Assembly (NCBI RefSeq): GCF_004123195.1
Contig: NZ_SDLI01000008.1
Location: 61,116 to 125,115, forward strand
Source: Ammoniphilus sp. CFH 90114
Lineage (GTDB): Bacteria > Bacillota > Bacilli > Aneurinibacillales > RAOX-1
Direction: 5' to 3'
DNA length: 64,000 bases
Below are positions 8,682 through 16,256 of this stretch, in pieces. The position numbers and the translations under genes are program-made. Every line of letters starts with the position of its first letter. Within the stretch, counting starts at the first letter, position 1. A model generated the notes under the pieces. The model searched no databases, was not told the origin of the DNA, and saw only the letters and a program-made list of their open reading frames with translations.

Positions 8682-10173
8682 CAACCTTCAACGTCCCATC
8701 CTGCTGGAATTCATAGGAGCCAATGTACTCTTTTTCTATTGGAGGAATCACTTCCTTGCCTGATTCCAGGTCCACCACATAAAGGTACATCTTCGCTACA
8801 GACTCAGGAGGGAACCCATGTACACGAAAGGCAGCTAACTTCCCATCTGGGGAAAGCTTCGTTTGACCATCAAGGGCAACTGGCTCATTAAAGTCTGTTT
8901 CGAAAAAGGACTCATACTGGTTGGTTGGCAAATGGTAAATCCCAAACCGCATTCCAAAGGTCTTCTGATCAACGGTATAGACGGAGCCTATCAATTGCTT
9001 TTCTCCCTGATTAGGTCCATTAAAATGATACTGATCATAGAGGCGACTCTTGGATTGCGCCACTAAGTTATCAACAGGCAAGAATTCGCCCTGATCAAGA
9101 TGGACAGCATAGAGTTTTTCCGTGCCATGGAATGAAACATCAAAGACAGGACTTCCTACCTTTACGATAGCCACCCTAGGATTCTCATTGACTGGAACTG
9201 AAATGTCCTTCACGTACTGCCCTTTGCTGAACTTAGGAAGCAATATTTCTCTATACTCCCAAGCGCTCTGGTTTTGCGTATTCACTCCATAAAAAGCGTG
9301 ACTGCCAGGGTTATAAACTAATAGCTCCTCATCACTGACCCACGCCACCTCCCAGTTTGCCCTCTGTTCTGGAATATCAGTGCTCACTTCATTCGATTGT
9401 TTCGTGATCTGACCATACAAAGGCTTAAAGGTTAGCTCGTCTTCTAACAACTGTCCCACTATCCATTCCCCTCGGTTCTCCATTGCTAGATAAGCCTGGT
9501 TCCCAGCAGGAGACCACTCCATGGTATGGGTCGTATCATAACCAGGTTGAGGAAGATTCGCCACCTCAGCAAAGGTTCCATCCGCCTTGAAGAGTAGGAC
9601 GTGAGCGTCTCTCTTTATCTCTTTGTCAGGTACAAGCACTTCATCTTCTAAGAACCAAATGTAGAATTGGCCTTGCTGATTCGGGAAAGGATAGCTTTGT
9701 GACGTGATAATCTGAGTTTTCTCCGTTTCATAGAGAAGGACTCCCCGATTTTCTATTACAGCATAAAGTTTCTTTCTATCAGGAGTTGTATATAAGGCTA
9801 GGTTATGTCTCCCCTCATAATCTTGGTCCAACAACTCTAGTTGATTCGTATCAATCGTTTCCCAAGAATCCATCTGCATAGTCAGGGTCTGATTAGGCAT
9901 CGTTTCAGACGGATCAATATTTGCCATATGGTTGTCTTGGTTGTTAATCCAACCTATAAGGTCATTTTGATAAGCCATCACCCCAACCAGCAAAGATGCA
10001 GCTATCGTCCCAGACCAAGCTACTCTACGAAAAAATTTTCTTTTTCTACTCGTCTCCCTAGCCTCTTGCAAAAATTCGGCTTTCAAACGGGCTTCAAAGG
10101 CCGGATCGGGTCCAGGAGACGTATACTGTTGTAACGATTCGATAATCTTCTTTTCGGCAGATTCTTGTCTCAT
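8653..10173 (-). CDS. Membrane-anchored protein co-translated with ECF sigma factor (putative anti-sigma/sensor)
   Basis: A cytoplasmic N-terminus of about 38 residues is followed by one transmembrane helix (AWSGTIAASLLVGVMAY, residues about 38-55) and a roughly 450-residue extracytoplasmic part that looks like a beta-propeller (repeated strands such as LYAVIENRGVLLYE and AVHLDQGEFLPV). I see no HxxxCxxC zinc anti-sigma motif. The ATG at 10173 forms an ATGA overlap with the stop of the sigma gene and has AAAGGAGG upstream; the longer TTG start is less likely. Its position argues that it controls the sigma factor, but that is inference. Confidence 0.75.
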   Translation of the reverse strand: MRQESAEKKIIESLQQYTSPGPDPAFEARLKAEFLQEARETSRKRKFFRRVAWSGTIAASLLVGVMAYQNDLIGWINNQDNHMANIDPSETMPNQTLTMQMDSWETIDTNQLELLDQDYEGRHNLALYTTPDRKKLYAVIENRGVLLYETEKTQIITSQSYPFPNQQGQFYIWFLEDEVLVPDKEIKRDAHVLLFKADGTFAEVANLPQPGYDTTHTMEWSPAGNQAYLAMENRGEWIVGQLLEDELTFKPLYGQITKQSNEVSTDIPEQRANWEVAWVSDEELLVYNPGSHAFYGVNTQNQSAWEYREILLPKFSKGQYVKDISVPVNENPRVAIVKVGSPVFDVSFHGTEKLYAVHLDQGEFLPVDNLVAQSKSRLYDQYHFNGPNQGEKQLIGSVYTVDQKTFGMRFGIYHLPTNQYESFFETDFNEPVALDGQTKLSPDGKLAAFRVHGFPPESVAKMYLYVVDLESGKEVIPPIEKEYIGSYEFQQDGTLKVDDEIIPLKK

Positions 10174-10700
10174 CGGATCTCCTCCTTTACCCAATTTTCC
10201 GTAGTGACCAATGTTCTCAACTTAGCTAATGCTCGGTTCTGTGTTACGCTCACTTGATTAGGCGATATATCCAAATACAAGGCCGTTTCTTGAACAGAAA
10301 GCCCCTTAATAAATCTAAGATAAATAACCGATCTCATCTTCTCTGGCAAATGCATGAGCATCTTATAGATCGAGTCCTTTTGCTCCTTTTTCTGTAGGAT
10401 CTCCTCAGGTAAGTCAAAGTCATCTGCCGCCTCATAATCTTCAGGAATATGATTTTTCCAGAAGGTCATGAATTTCTTTGTTTTCTTTTGTCTTGTAAAA
10501 TCAATGACCGTCCTTCTAGCAATGGTGTATATCCAAGTCGAGATGGAGCTGTCCCCTCGAAACTGATGGTACGAGGAGGCTACTTTCATAAAGACCTCTT
10601 GGGTAATGTCTTCAGCGTCGGCTTTATTCCCTACCATATAGTACACATAGTGATATATGGAGTGGAAATTCTCTTGAAACAATCGTTCAAAATCATCCAT
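10170..10700 (-). CDS. ECF (group 4) RNA polymerase sigma factor
   Basis: This is a sigma-70 factor of the extracytoplasmic-function group. Region 2 (residues about 6-75) contains YVYYMVGNKADAEDITQEVF and the -10 recognition stretch TWIYTIARRTVIDFTR. Region 4 (residues about 115-165) contains LPEKMRSVIYLRFIKGLS and the helix-turn-helix LYLDISPNQVSVTQNRALAK. Length is typical. ATG at 10700 has a GGGGGAGG site. It is the first gene of a three-gene unit with the membrane protein and the YdcF gene. A matching ECF-type promoter lies upstream, suggesting autoregulation. It resembles SigX/SigY-like factors but I cannot assign it to one. Confidence 0.88.
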   Translation of the reverse strand: MDDFERLFQENFHSIYHYVYYMVGNKADAEDITQEVFMKVASSYHQFRGDSSISTWIYTIARRTVIDFTRQKKTKKFMTFWKNHIPEDYEAADDFDLPEEILQKKEQKDSIYKMLMHLPEKMRSVIYLRFIKGLSVQETALYLDISPNQVSVTQNRALAKLRTLVTTENWVKEEIR

Positions 10701-10764
10701 ATTTGTTACCTCCCCCCAATGAGTTGGCTATTTTGTTGCCATGGGGTTGTTATCTATTTATTTA

Positions 10765-10790
10765 GACGAAGAAGCTATCTGTTTCTTACA
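10765..10790 (-). promoter_or_regulatory. Candidate autoregulatory ECF promoter
   Basis: On the minus strand TGTAAG (10790-10785) is followed after 16 bases by CGTC (10768-10765). This fits the Bacillus ECF pattern TGxAAC-N16-CGTC with one mismatch, 65 bases upstream of the sigma start codon. Confidence 0.45.
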
Positions 10791-10896
10791 ACTCTTAAAA
10801 AAGAATATCATGAAAGAAGCTATATTGGGAAAAGAAAAGGAGAATGGGGCATCCTTTAAAGTGTAAATAAATACACGTTAAAGGAGTCGATTCTTC

Positions 10897-11763
10897 GTGA
10901 CCCATACAATCGGAACAAACGGCTTCCCTCCCCAGCATCAGAATCAGCAGCCAGGGATTGAGGCCGTCATGAATCCTCGCCCCGTGTCCGCTCAGCCAGG
11001 GGCCAATGGCAATGGAAAGCTTCATAATAAAGTAGCTATCATTACAGGTGGGGACAGTGGAATTGGCCGTGCCGTTGCCTATGCTTTTGCGTTGGAAGGA
11101 GCCGATCTCGCAATTGTTTATCTTAATGAGACGGGAGATGCGGAAGAAACGAAGCAGCAAGTCGAAAGCTTGGGAAGGCGCTGTATTCTGTTTGCAGGTG
11201 ATATTAGGCAAGAAGCATTCTGCCGTCAAGTGGTGGAGCAGACCGTTCAAGAGCTTGGCGGGCTGGATATATTGGTTAATAACGCTGCGGAACAACATCC
11301 GCAAAAAAGCATTTTGCATATCACGACCGAACAATTGGAGAAAACCTTTCGAACGAATGTGTACTCCTTTTTCCATTTTACAAAGGCTGCCCTGCCCCAC
11401 TTCAAGCAAGGCAGTTCGATTATCAACACGGCGTCTGTAACAGCTTATAAGGGAAACGAACAACTCATTGACTACTCCGCGACAAAGGGAGCCATCGTTG
11501 CTTTTACCAGGTCCCTCGCTTTGCAGCTTGCTCCTTCGGGGATTCGTGTGAATGGAGTGGCCCCTGGTCCAATTTGGACGCCTCTAATTCCTTCCACGTT
11601 CACCGAACAGGAAGTAGCAAAATTCGGTATGGACACGACCATGAAACGAGCTGGACAACCAGCAGAAGTGGCTCCGTGCTATGTCTTCTTAGCTTCTAAT
11701 GACTCCTCTTATATGACGGGACAGATGCTTCATCCCAACGGTGGGATCCCTGTTAACGGATAA
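10897..11763 (+). CDS. SDR-family oxidoreductase (YghA / general stress protein 39 type)
   Basis: This is a short-chain dehydrogenase using NAD(P)H. An N-terminal extension of about 43 residues, rich in Pro, Gln and Asn, precedes the Rossmann fold, as in the stress-induced GSP39 group. The cofactor motif is TGGDSGIGRA, the NNAA motif is LVNNAAEQ, and the active site is Ser in NTASVTAY with YSATKGA (Tyr-x-x-x-Lys). The start is GTG at 10897, with AAAGGAG about ten bases upstream. It sits 55 bases before sspK, so it is probably expressed during sporulation or stress. Substrate is unknown. Confidence 0.88.
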   Translation: MTHTIGTNGFPPQHQNQQPGIEAVMNPRPVSAQPGANGNGKLHNKVAIITGGDSGIGRAVAYAFALEGADLAIVYLNETGDAEETKQQVESLGRRCILFAGDIRQEAFCRQVVEQTVQELGGLDILVNNAAEQHPQKSILHITTEQLEKTFRTNVYSFFHFTKAALPHFKQGSSIINTASVTAYKGNEQLIDYSATKGAIVAFTRSLALQLAPSGIRVNGVAPGPIWTPLIPSTFTEQEVAKFGMDTTMKRAGQPAEVAPCYVFLASNDSSYMTGQMLHPNGGIPVNG

Positions 11764-11818
11764 ACCATTCAAAACCGGGAAATTTATAGAAGGATCATCT
11801 ATTTAAGGAGTGAAAAAA

Positions 11819-11959
11819 ATGGTGCGAAACAAGGATAACCACTTCCCTGGTGACCGTGAAATTGAAGATCCAAAAGCAAAAGCCGCACACTCTCCCCTAA
11901 AGCCGAACGGACAAACTGCCCCTCGGCCACAAGAGAGAATGGCGAAAAGAACGGAATAG
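11819..11959 (+). CDS. sspK: Small acid-soluble spore protein K
   Basis: This 46-residue protein begins MVRNKDNHFP and contains PRPQERMAKR near the end. That is the layout of the minor spore protein SspK (MVRNKxxxFP, then a hydrophilic middle, then HPQERMR). Such proteins accumulate in the forespore. TAAGGAGTG lies about eight bases before the ATG. The middle diverges from the B. subtilis sequence I remember, so the name rests on the two ends and on length. It follows the SDR gene and precedes a strong hairpin. This is direct evidence that the organism forms spores. Confidence 0.82.
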   Translation: MVRNKDNHFPGDREIEDPKAKAAHSPLKPNGQTAPRPQERMAKRTE

Positions 11960-11967
11960 GTGAAGGT

Positions 11968-12016
11968 AAAAAGAGAAAGGCATCCCCACAGCTTAGGGAA
12001 TGCCCTTTCTCCTTAT
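11968..12016. terminator. Bidirectional terminator between sspK and the nitroreductase gene
   Basis: GAGAAAGGCAT-CCC pairs with GGG-AATGCC-CTTTCTC across a nine-base loop, in a convergent intergenic space, with A- and T-rich flanks. Confidence 0.6.
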
Positions 12017-12023
12017 CTATCTC

Positions 12024-12596
12024 CTAGTTCTCTAACCAAACCGTCTTCAGAGAGATCGGCTTGCGCATTCCTGGCTTTATCACCTGATCTGGGTAACCTA
12101 CGTAGACAAAACCTAAAAGATGCTCTCCCTGTTCCAATCCGAAGAATTCCTTCAACTTAGGTTCATACGTAATTCCGCCCGTTCTCCAGATCGTACCCAG
12201 GCCAAGCTCATGACCTGCCAGCATCATATTTTGCACGGCACAAGCGACGGCCTCAATCTGTTCTACCTCAATCACTCTAGCATCATCCGAAGATCGTGAA
12301 GCCACTGCAATAATAATGGGTGCACGCAAGGGATTGTTTCTTTGTCTATTTAAGCGTTCTTCTATTTCTGTCGGGTCTGCTGAGTTTAGCGAGTCACGTA
12401 GAATGGTAGCCATCGCTTCCCCCAACCGTTCTCTTGCAGCGCCTGTCAGCACGAAAAATTTCCAAGGCTCCGTTCGAAAATGGCTTGGGGCCCAATTTGC
12501 CGCTTCCAGCATTTTCTCAATTGATTCTCTTGGCGGCATATCCGTCTTCATCTTCCCAATCGATCTTCTTCCTTTAATAGCTTCCCATAACTCCAT
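12024..12596 (-). CDS. Nitroreductase-family protein (YdjA-like)
   Basis: This is an FMN-dependent oxidoreductase of the small nitroreductase group. It opens ELWEAIKGRRSIGKM, the FMN-phosphate-binding RRSxRxF-like segment, and continues with AANWAPSHFRTEPWKFFVL, IEAVACAVQNMMLAGHELGLG and FVYVGYP. At 190 residues it matches the short YdjA/TdsD type. Natural substrate is unknown. The upstream DUF4260 gene lies 16 bases away on the same strand, so the two probably form an operon. Confidence 0.85.
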   Translation of the reverse strand: MELWEAIKGRRSIGKMKTDMPPRESIEKMLEAANWAPSHFRTEPWKFFVLTGAARERLGEAMATILRDSLNSADPTEIEERLNRQRNNPLRAPIIIAVASRSSDDARVIEVEQIEAVACAVQNMMLAGHELGLGTIWRTGGITYEPKLKEFFGLEQGEHLLGFVYVGYPDQVIKPGMRKPISLKTVWLEN

Positions 12597-12612
12597 ATCC
12601 GCTCTTCCTCCC

Positions 12613-12960
12613 TTATACTCTCTGAAGATGAGTATCCTTGAAATCCGTCGGGTACTTCAAACCGTAACCTAACATGCGATCCATTCCAATATGAGCTCCC
12701 CAGATGAATCCGTACATTAATAAAGCTTCTATCCCAACAGCCAGACTTATCAAAATGAAAGCCATAGGCCACAGGTATGTATGAAAAATATTATATGCGA
12801 TAGCTCCAGCATTCTTTCCAAACAAATAACCTAGCATAGATAGATCCGGTACAAGCAGCAGTAGGAAAAAGGTCAACCAGCTATAATCGTGATGGGCGTA
12901 AAAGTAGATGCAGGTAATCACCACCGTCAAACCTTCCAACTTTAGCAGGAGCTTGTTCAT
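12613..12960 (-). CDS. DUF4260 membrane protein
   Basis: This small membrane protein has four hydrophobic segments and matches DUF4260 in its landmarks: KLLLKLEGL near the start, LVPDLSMLGYL in the middle and WGAHIGMDRMLGYGLKYP near the end. Function of the family is unknown. I place the start at ATG 12960, with AAGGA nine bases upstream, because a longer reading to 13017 adds a hydrophilic leader without a ribosome site. It is co-directional with the nitroreductase gene, 16 bases apart. Confidence 0.75.
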   Translation of the reverse strand: MNKLLLKLEGLTVVITCIYFYAHHDYSWLTFFLLLLVPDLSMLGYLFGKNAGAIAYNIFHTYLWPMAFILISLAVGIEALLMYGFIWGAHIGMDRMLGYGLKYPTDFKDTHLQRV

Positions 12961-13036
12961 CAATCCCCATCCTTCACTTTTAATTAGCTGATCAATTCTA
13001 TCATACACCATTTGCATTCATTTAAGAATGACTATT

Positions 13037-13174
13037 ATGATCAGTTGGGTGCATTTTACTGGAAAATACCAACAAATCCGGGTTCTGAGCATATCAGGAG
13101 TTGAAGATGCTTCCTACACATGCTATCCTAACAACTATGATCATTTCAAACGAATAGGTGGTAAACATGGTTGA
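13037..13174 (+). CDS. Possible small ORF upstream of and overlapping the SET gene
   Basis: A 45-codon open frame begins MISWVHFTGKYQQIRVLSIS and ends in YDHFKRIGGKHG, with its stop inside the start of the SET gene (8-base overlap). An in-frame ATG at 13028 would add three codons. Residue composition looks protein-like, but there is no clear ribosome site and I recognise no family. It could be a coupled leader peptide or chance. Confidence 0.35.
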   Translation: MISWVHFTGKYQQIRVLSISGVEDASYTCYPNNYDHFKRIGGKHG

Positions 13175-13547
13175 AGTAAGAACTTCCACACTGAGCAACG
13201 GAGCATTCAATAGAGGAGTATTTGCAACACGGGATATCAAAGAAGGTGAGCTGCTCCACGAAGCTCCCGTCATAGCGTATCCGAATGAGGAGCACATCCA
13301 CATCGAGAAAACACTCCTTGCTGACTACGCATTTGAGTATGGCGCCAATCATACAGCCTTTCTTCTTGGATATGGCATGCTTTTTAACCATTCTTATGAG
13401 CCTAATGCGAGGTACGATATTAACTTTGATAATCACACATTCGACTTCTTTGCCTACCGCGATATCAAAGCCGGGGAAGAAATTCTAATTAACTATAATG
13501 GAGAAGAGGATAATGACGATCCGTTGTGGTTTAATGAAGAAAGTTAA
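13167..13547 (+). CDS. SET-domain protein
   Basis: This is a compact SET-fold protein of about 126 residues. SET proteins transfer methyl groups from S-adenosylmethionine to lysine. Visible landmarks are RGVFATRDIKEGELL at the start of the fold, LLGYGMLFNHSYEPNARYD (the NHSxxPN motif of the cofactor pocket), and YRDIKAGEEILINYNGEE (the GEEIxxxY motif). The target is unknown; bacterial stand-alone SET proteins are poorly studied. ATG at 13167 has AGGTGG five bases upstream. A terminator hairpin follows directly, so it is transcribed alone or with the tiny upstream frame. Confidence 0.82.
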   Translation: MVEVRTSTLSNGAFNRGVFATRDIKEGELLHEAPVIAYPNEEHIHIEKTLLADYAFEYGANHTAFLLGYGMLFNHSYEPNARYDINFDNHTFDFFAYRDIKAGEEILINYNGEEDNDDPLWFNEES

Positions 13548-13569
13548 ATACTAATTAAATTTTGACTTA

Positions 13570-13601
13570 CATCTACTCTTACGGAGTAGATGTTTTTTTT
13601 G
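13570..13601 (+). terminator. Terminator of the SET gene
   Basis: CATCTACTC pairs with GGAGTAGATG around a short loop, followed by a run of eight T. Confidence 0.85.
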
Positions 13602-13631
13602 CTAGATGGAGTGAGTAGTAGCCTATCCTTC

Positions 13632-13817
13632 ATAACGGAAGAAATTCCGGTTATTCTTAAACTTGATCGTTTTTTGTTTGAAATAGCAGGAGAAATTCCG
13701 CCTATTCACCTAAAAACGAAGAAATATGGCTACTTCACATCAAATCGCGGAACATATTCCGCTTATTTTAGCCCTTTTTTGCCCAATTACCAAAATAACG
13801 GAAAATCCTCCGGTTAC
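13632..13817 (+). repeat. Phased palindrome repeat, copy A (186 bp, four 23-bp units)
   Basis: Four imperfect palindromes lie at 13632-13654, 13683-13705, 13744-13766 and 13795-13817. Each reads roughly ATARCGGAA, a few bases, then TTCCGNTTAT. Start-to-start distances are 51, 61 and 51 bp. The copy fills the space between convergent genes. Spacer 3 resembles spacer 3 of copy B, so A and B seem to share orientation. Confidence 0.85.
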
Positions 13818-13841
13818 CCGAGAAATCCACGACCAGGCATA

Positions 13842-13872
13842 AAAAAAAAAGACCCGGTTCACTCCAGGTCTC
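13842..13872 (-). terminator. Terminator of the DUF421 gene at 13871
   Basis: On the minus strand GACCTGG pairs with CCGGGTC (one G-T pair), followed by ten T. It overlaps the end of the coding region. Confidence 0.75.
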
Positions 13873-14470
13873 ATGATAGATGTTTAGGTATTTCCTGTGT
13901 ATGACCATCTTGTATTACCTCTTCGAAGATACTTTCCTGTGAGGCCCCTGGTGGGATGACAGCAAAGGGGAAGTTCGCCTTCAATAGCTCCTCTAATTCT
14001 CCCTTGGTTACCGGTTGGGCATGGGGCATAAGTTCATAACCAAACTCCCCATTGTCTTCGATGGTTCCTGACTTGATGTCCTTGAAGCTTGATAATCCTA
14101 CAAGCCTCATTCTTTTTTCTAAGTCATCTACCGTTAAACGAAGCGACTTTAAGTTATGAACAAGAATCTTCCCTTCCGAGATAACTGGAATAGATTTCCC
14201 TTTAATAACCAACTCTGCATTATTCCATTTCATAGAAACCCATTCTACTAAGGCTAAAAAAGCAATAAAGGTTCCTGTGGCTAATATGGATTGAGCTAAC
14301 CCCTTTCCAGCTACCTCGGAACCAAGAATCGATCCGATCGTTATCATAATGGCCACTTGTGCAGGTGTCATTAACGCGATCGATTTACGACCACCTATTC
14401 GAAGAAATAGTACACCGACCATACCAAGTAAAATAGATTGCCAAAATACAGTGAACACAATGGATTCCAC
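13871..14470 (-). CDS. DUF421 membrane protein (YetF/YdfR family)
   Basis: Three transmembrane segments occupy residues about 5-80 (QSILLGMVGVLFLRIGGRKS carries the family's GRKS/GKRS turn). A soluble domain follows, with GKSIPVISEGKILVHNLKSLRLTVDDLEKRMR and a beta strand around GTIEDNGEFGYEL. Family function is unsettled; members in Bacillus are often sporulation- or stress-linked. It is monocistronic. Two more DUF421 genes are in this window (44578 and 56124); this one is closer in length and tail (GHTQEIPKHL) to the 56124 copy (NGHLQEPPEHL). Confidence 0.85.
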   Translation of the reverse strand: MESIVFTVFWQSILLGMVGVLFLRIGGRKSIALMTPAQVAIMITIGSILGSEVAGKGLAQSILATGTFIAFLALVEWVSMKWNNAELVIKGKSIPVISEGKILVHNLKSLRLTVDDLEKRMRLVGLSSFKDIKSGTIEDNGEFGYELMPHAQPVTKGELEELLKANFPFAVIPPGASQESIFEEVIQDGHTQEIPKHLS

Positions 14471-14575
14471 CTTTGATGTTTTTCCATATTTTAACCAATT
14501 GGATAAAATCGATGAGTTACTCCTCCAACTATCCGGATAATTCGCCTTCAGTTACTGGAAGACATATCTAATACT

Positions 14576-14610
14576 AAAAAGCAGCCCCAGGAAAACAATC
14601 CCAGGGCTGC
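14576..14610 (-). terminator. Terminator of the TRAP/aminotransferase operon
   Basis: GCAGCCCTGGG pairs with CCTGGGGCTGC on the minus strand, followed by five T, 15 bases after the TPP-enzyme stop. Confidence 0.8.
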
Positions 14611-14624
14611 AAACTTGTACTTTA

Positions 14625-16256
14625 TTATCGAACAACTTGGCTAACGGATAGAATATTAGGATCGGTTTGAACCTCGATTAAGGCTGGTTTGCCGCTATCT
14701 ATCGCCCGTTGCAAAGCAGGAACGAATTCTGCGTTACTCTTCACGGTTTCACCATGACAACCAAACAAACGAGCTAGCGCTGCATAATCTGGATTGCTGA
14801 GTTCCGTGGCCACTACTCGACCAGGAAAATGCTTCTCTTGATGTGCTCGAATGGTTCCGTACATATTGTTGTTCACTACAATTGTGATGACCGGTACGTT
14901 ATAACGTGCTGCCGTTTCAAGCTCCTGCATCGTCATCATGAAACCCCCATCTCCCGCGAAGGCAATGACGGTACTATCAGGGCTTGCAATCTTAGCCCCA
15001 ATGGCCCCAGGAAGTCCGTAACCCATCGCACCTGAAGTAGGTCCAATATAGGATTTCTCCTTTTTGAAAGGATAGAAACGACATACCCAGCCGAAGAAAT
15101 TACCCGCATCACTTGTAATCACCGTGTTTTCGGGAACACGAGGAATAAGATCATGGATGACCCCTTCCATATCCGTATATTCTTCATTATAATAAGGTCT
15201 CGCTGTAGCAAACGTCTCATAATGATCTCGTGCTTTTGCAATTCTCTCTACACGGCTCTCTGGAACGACCGCACCTTCATGCTTTAACGCCTCCACTAAA
15301 AAGGCTTTGGCATCAGACACAATCGCAACTTCAGGTGCATAGACTTTTCCAATTTCATTCGAGGAAATGTCGACATGAATCAACTTGGTATCCTCACGAA
15401 GAAGCTCATAGTCTTGCGTACTCACTTGAGAGAATCTCGTCCCTAATGCTAGGATAACATCAGCTTCCTTGATCGCATCCAAGGTTGCCTTACACGGACC
15501 AAAACCTAACCATCCGATATAGTTCGGATGTTGATTAGGGAAAGCATCAAATCGACGGAAAGCCGTAACAACCGGGATATTAAATTTTTCTGCAAACTGA
15601 ACGAGCTCTGAAGTAGAACCGGAAAGAGTGACTCCACCACCGGCGATCAAAACAGGTCTTTCTGCTGATGCAAGCAATTCAAGTGATTGTTTCACCAACG
15701 CTGCATCCACACCCGGTACCGAAATAGAATACGGCTTACGAACTTGAATATCGACAACATCCTCTAACATATCATGAGGAAGACCAACGACTACAGGTCC
15801 CGGTCTACCTGATTGAGCTACAGCAAAAGCGCGGTGCATGATCTCTGGGATGCGGTTGGCATCATCGATTTCTACGGCCCATTTTGCAATGTGACTATAA
15901 TAACCAGCCAAATCTACTTCTTGGAAAGCTTCTCTCGACTTAAACGGACGCTCTACCTGACCAATTAGTACGACCATAGGGGTAGAATCCTGGTAAGCGG
16001 TATGAATACCAATAGATAGGTTAGCGGAACCTACGCCTCGGGTCGCCATACATACCCCAACTTTTCCAGACATCTTGGCATAGCCTTCTGCCATAAAGGA
16101 TGCCCCGCCTTCATGACGGGCCGAGATCACTCGAACATTCGTATCATATAGCGCATCCAAGACACCTAAGTAGCTTTCCCCTGGTACGCAAAATACGCTT
16201 TCGACCCCTTCTGCTACCATTACCTCAACAATTGCTTTACCACCTGACATTCTCAC
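14625..16256 (-). CDS. Thiamine-pyrophosphate enzyme, acetolactate-synthase-like
   Basis: This belongs to the IlvB/oxalyl-CoA decarboxylase/sulfoacetaldehyde acetyltransferase superfamily. The order is a TPP-pyrimidine domain (catalytic Glu49 in ARHEGG), a central domain, and a TPP-binding domain with GDGGF followed about 25 residues later by NNN. At 543 residues it is slightly shorter than IlvB. The GTG start forms a GTGA overlap with the aminotransferase stop; the ATG six bases on is an alternative. No small regulatory subunit is adjacent, so biosynthetic acetolactate synthase is unlikely. With an aminotransferase and TRAP importer it more likely acts on the aldehyde or oxoacid made by the aminotransferase; the exact reaction is unknown. 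Confidence 0.85.
   Translation of the reverse strand: MRMSGGKAIVEVMVAEGVESVFCVPGESYLGVLDALYDTNVRVISARHEGGASFMAEGYAKMSGKVGVCMATRGVGSANLSIGIHTAYQDSTPMVVLIGQVERPFKSREAFQEVDLAGYYSHIAKWAVEIDDANRIPEIMHRAFAVAQSGRPGPVVVGLPHDMLEDVVDIQVRKPYSISVPGVDAALVKQSLELLASAERPVLIAGGGVTLSGSTSELVQFAEKFNIPVVTAFRRFDAFPNQHPNYIGWLGFGPCKATLDAIKEADVILALGTRFSQVSTQDYELLREDTKLIHVDISSNEIGKVYAPEVAIVSDAKAFLVEALKHEGAVVPESRVERIAKARDHYETFATARPYYNEEYTDMEGVIHDLIPRVPENTVITSDAGNFFGWVCRFYPFKKEKSYIGPTSGAMGYGLPGAIGAKIASPDSTVIAFAGDGGFMMTMQELETAARYNVPVITIVVNNNMYGTIRAHQEKHFPGRVVATELSNPDYAALARLFGCHGETVKSNAEFVPALQRAIDSGKPALIEVQTDPNILSVSQVVR

Noticed and set aside
13632..13817. Copies of the palindrome element as simple terminators
   Set aside because: Separate strong terminators exist next to copies A and C, the palindromes mostly lack T-runs, and the fixed 51-61-51 spacing is not explained by termination.
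14625..16256. Biosynthetic acetolactate synthase (ilvB)
   Set aside because: No ilvN or ilvC neighbours and no T-box or leader; the gene is embedded in an IclR-TRAP-aminotransferase operon.
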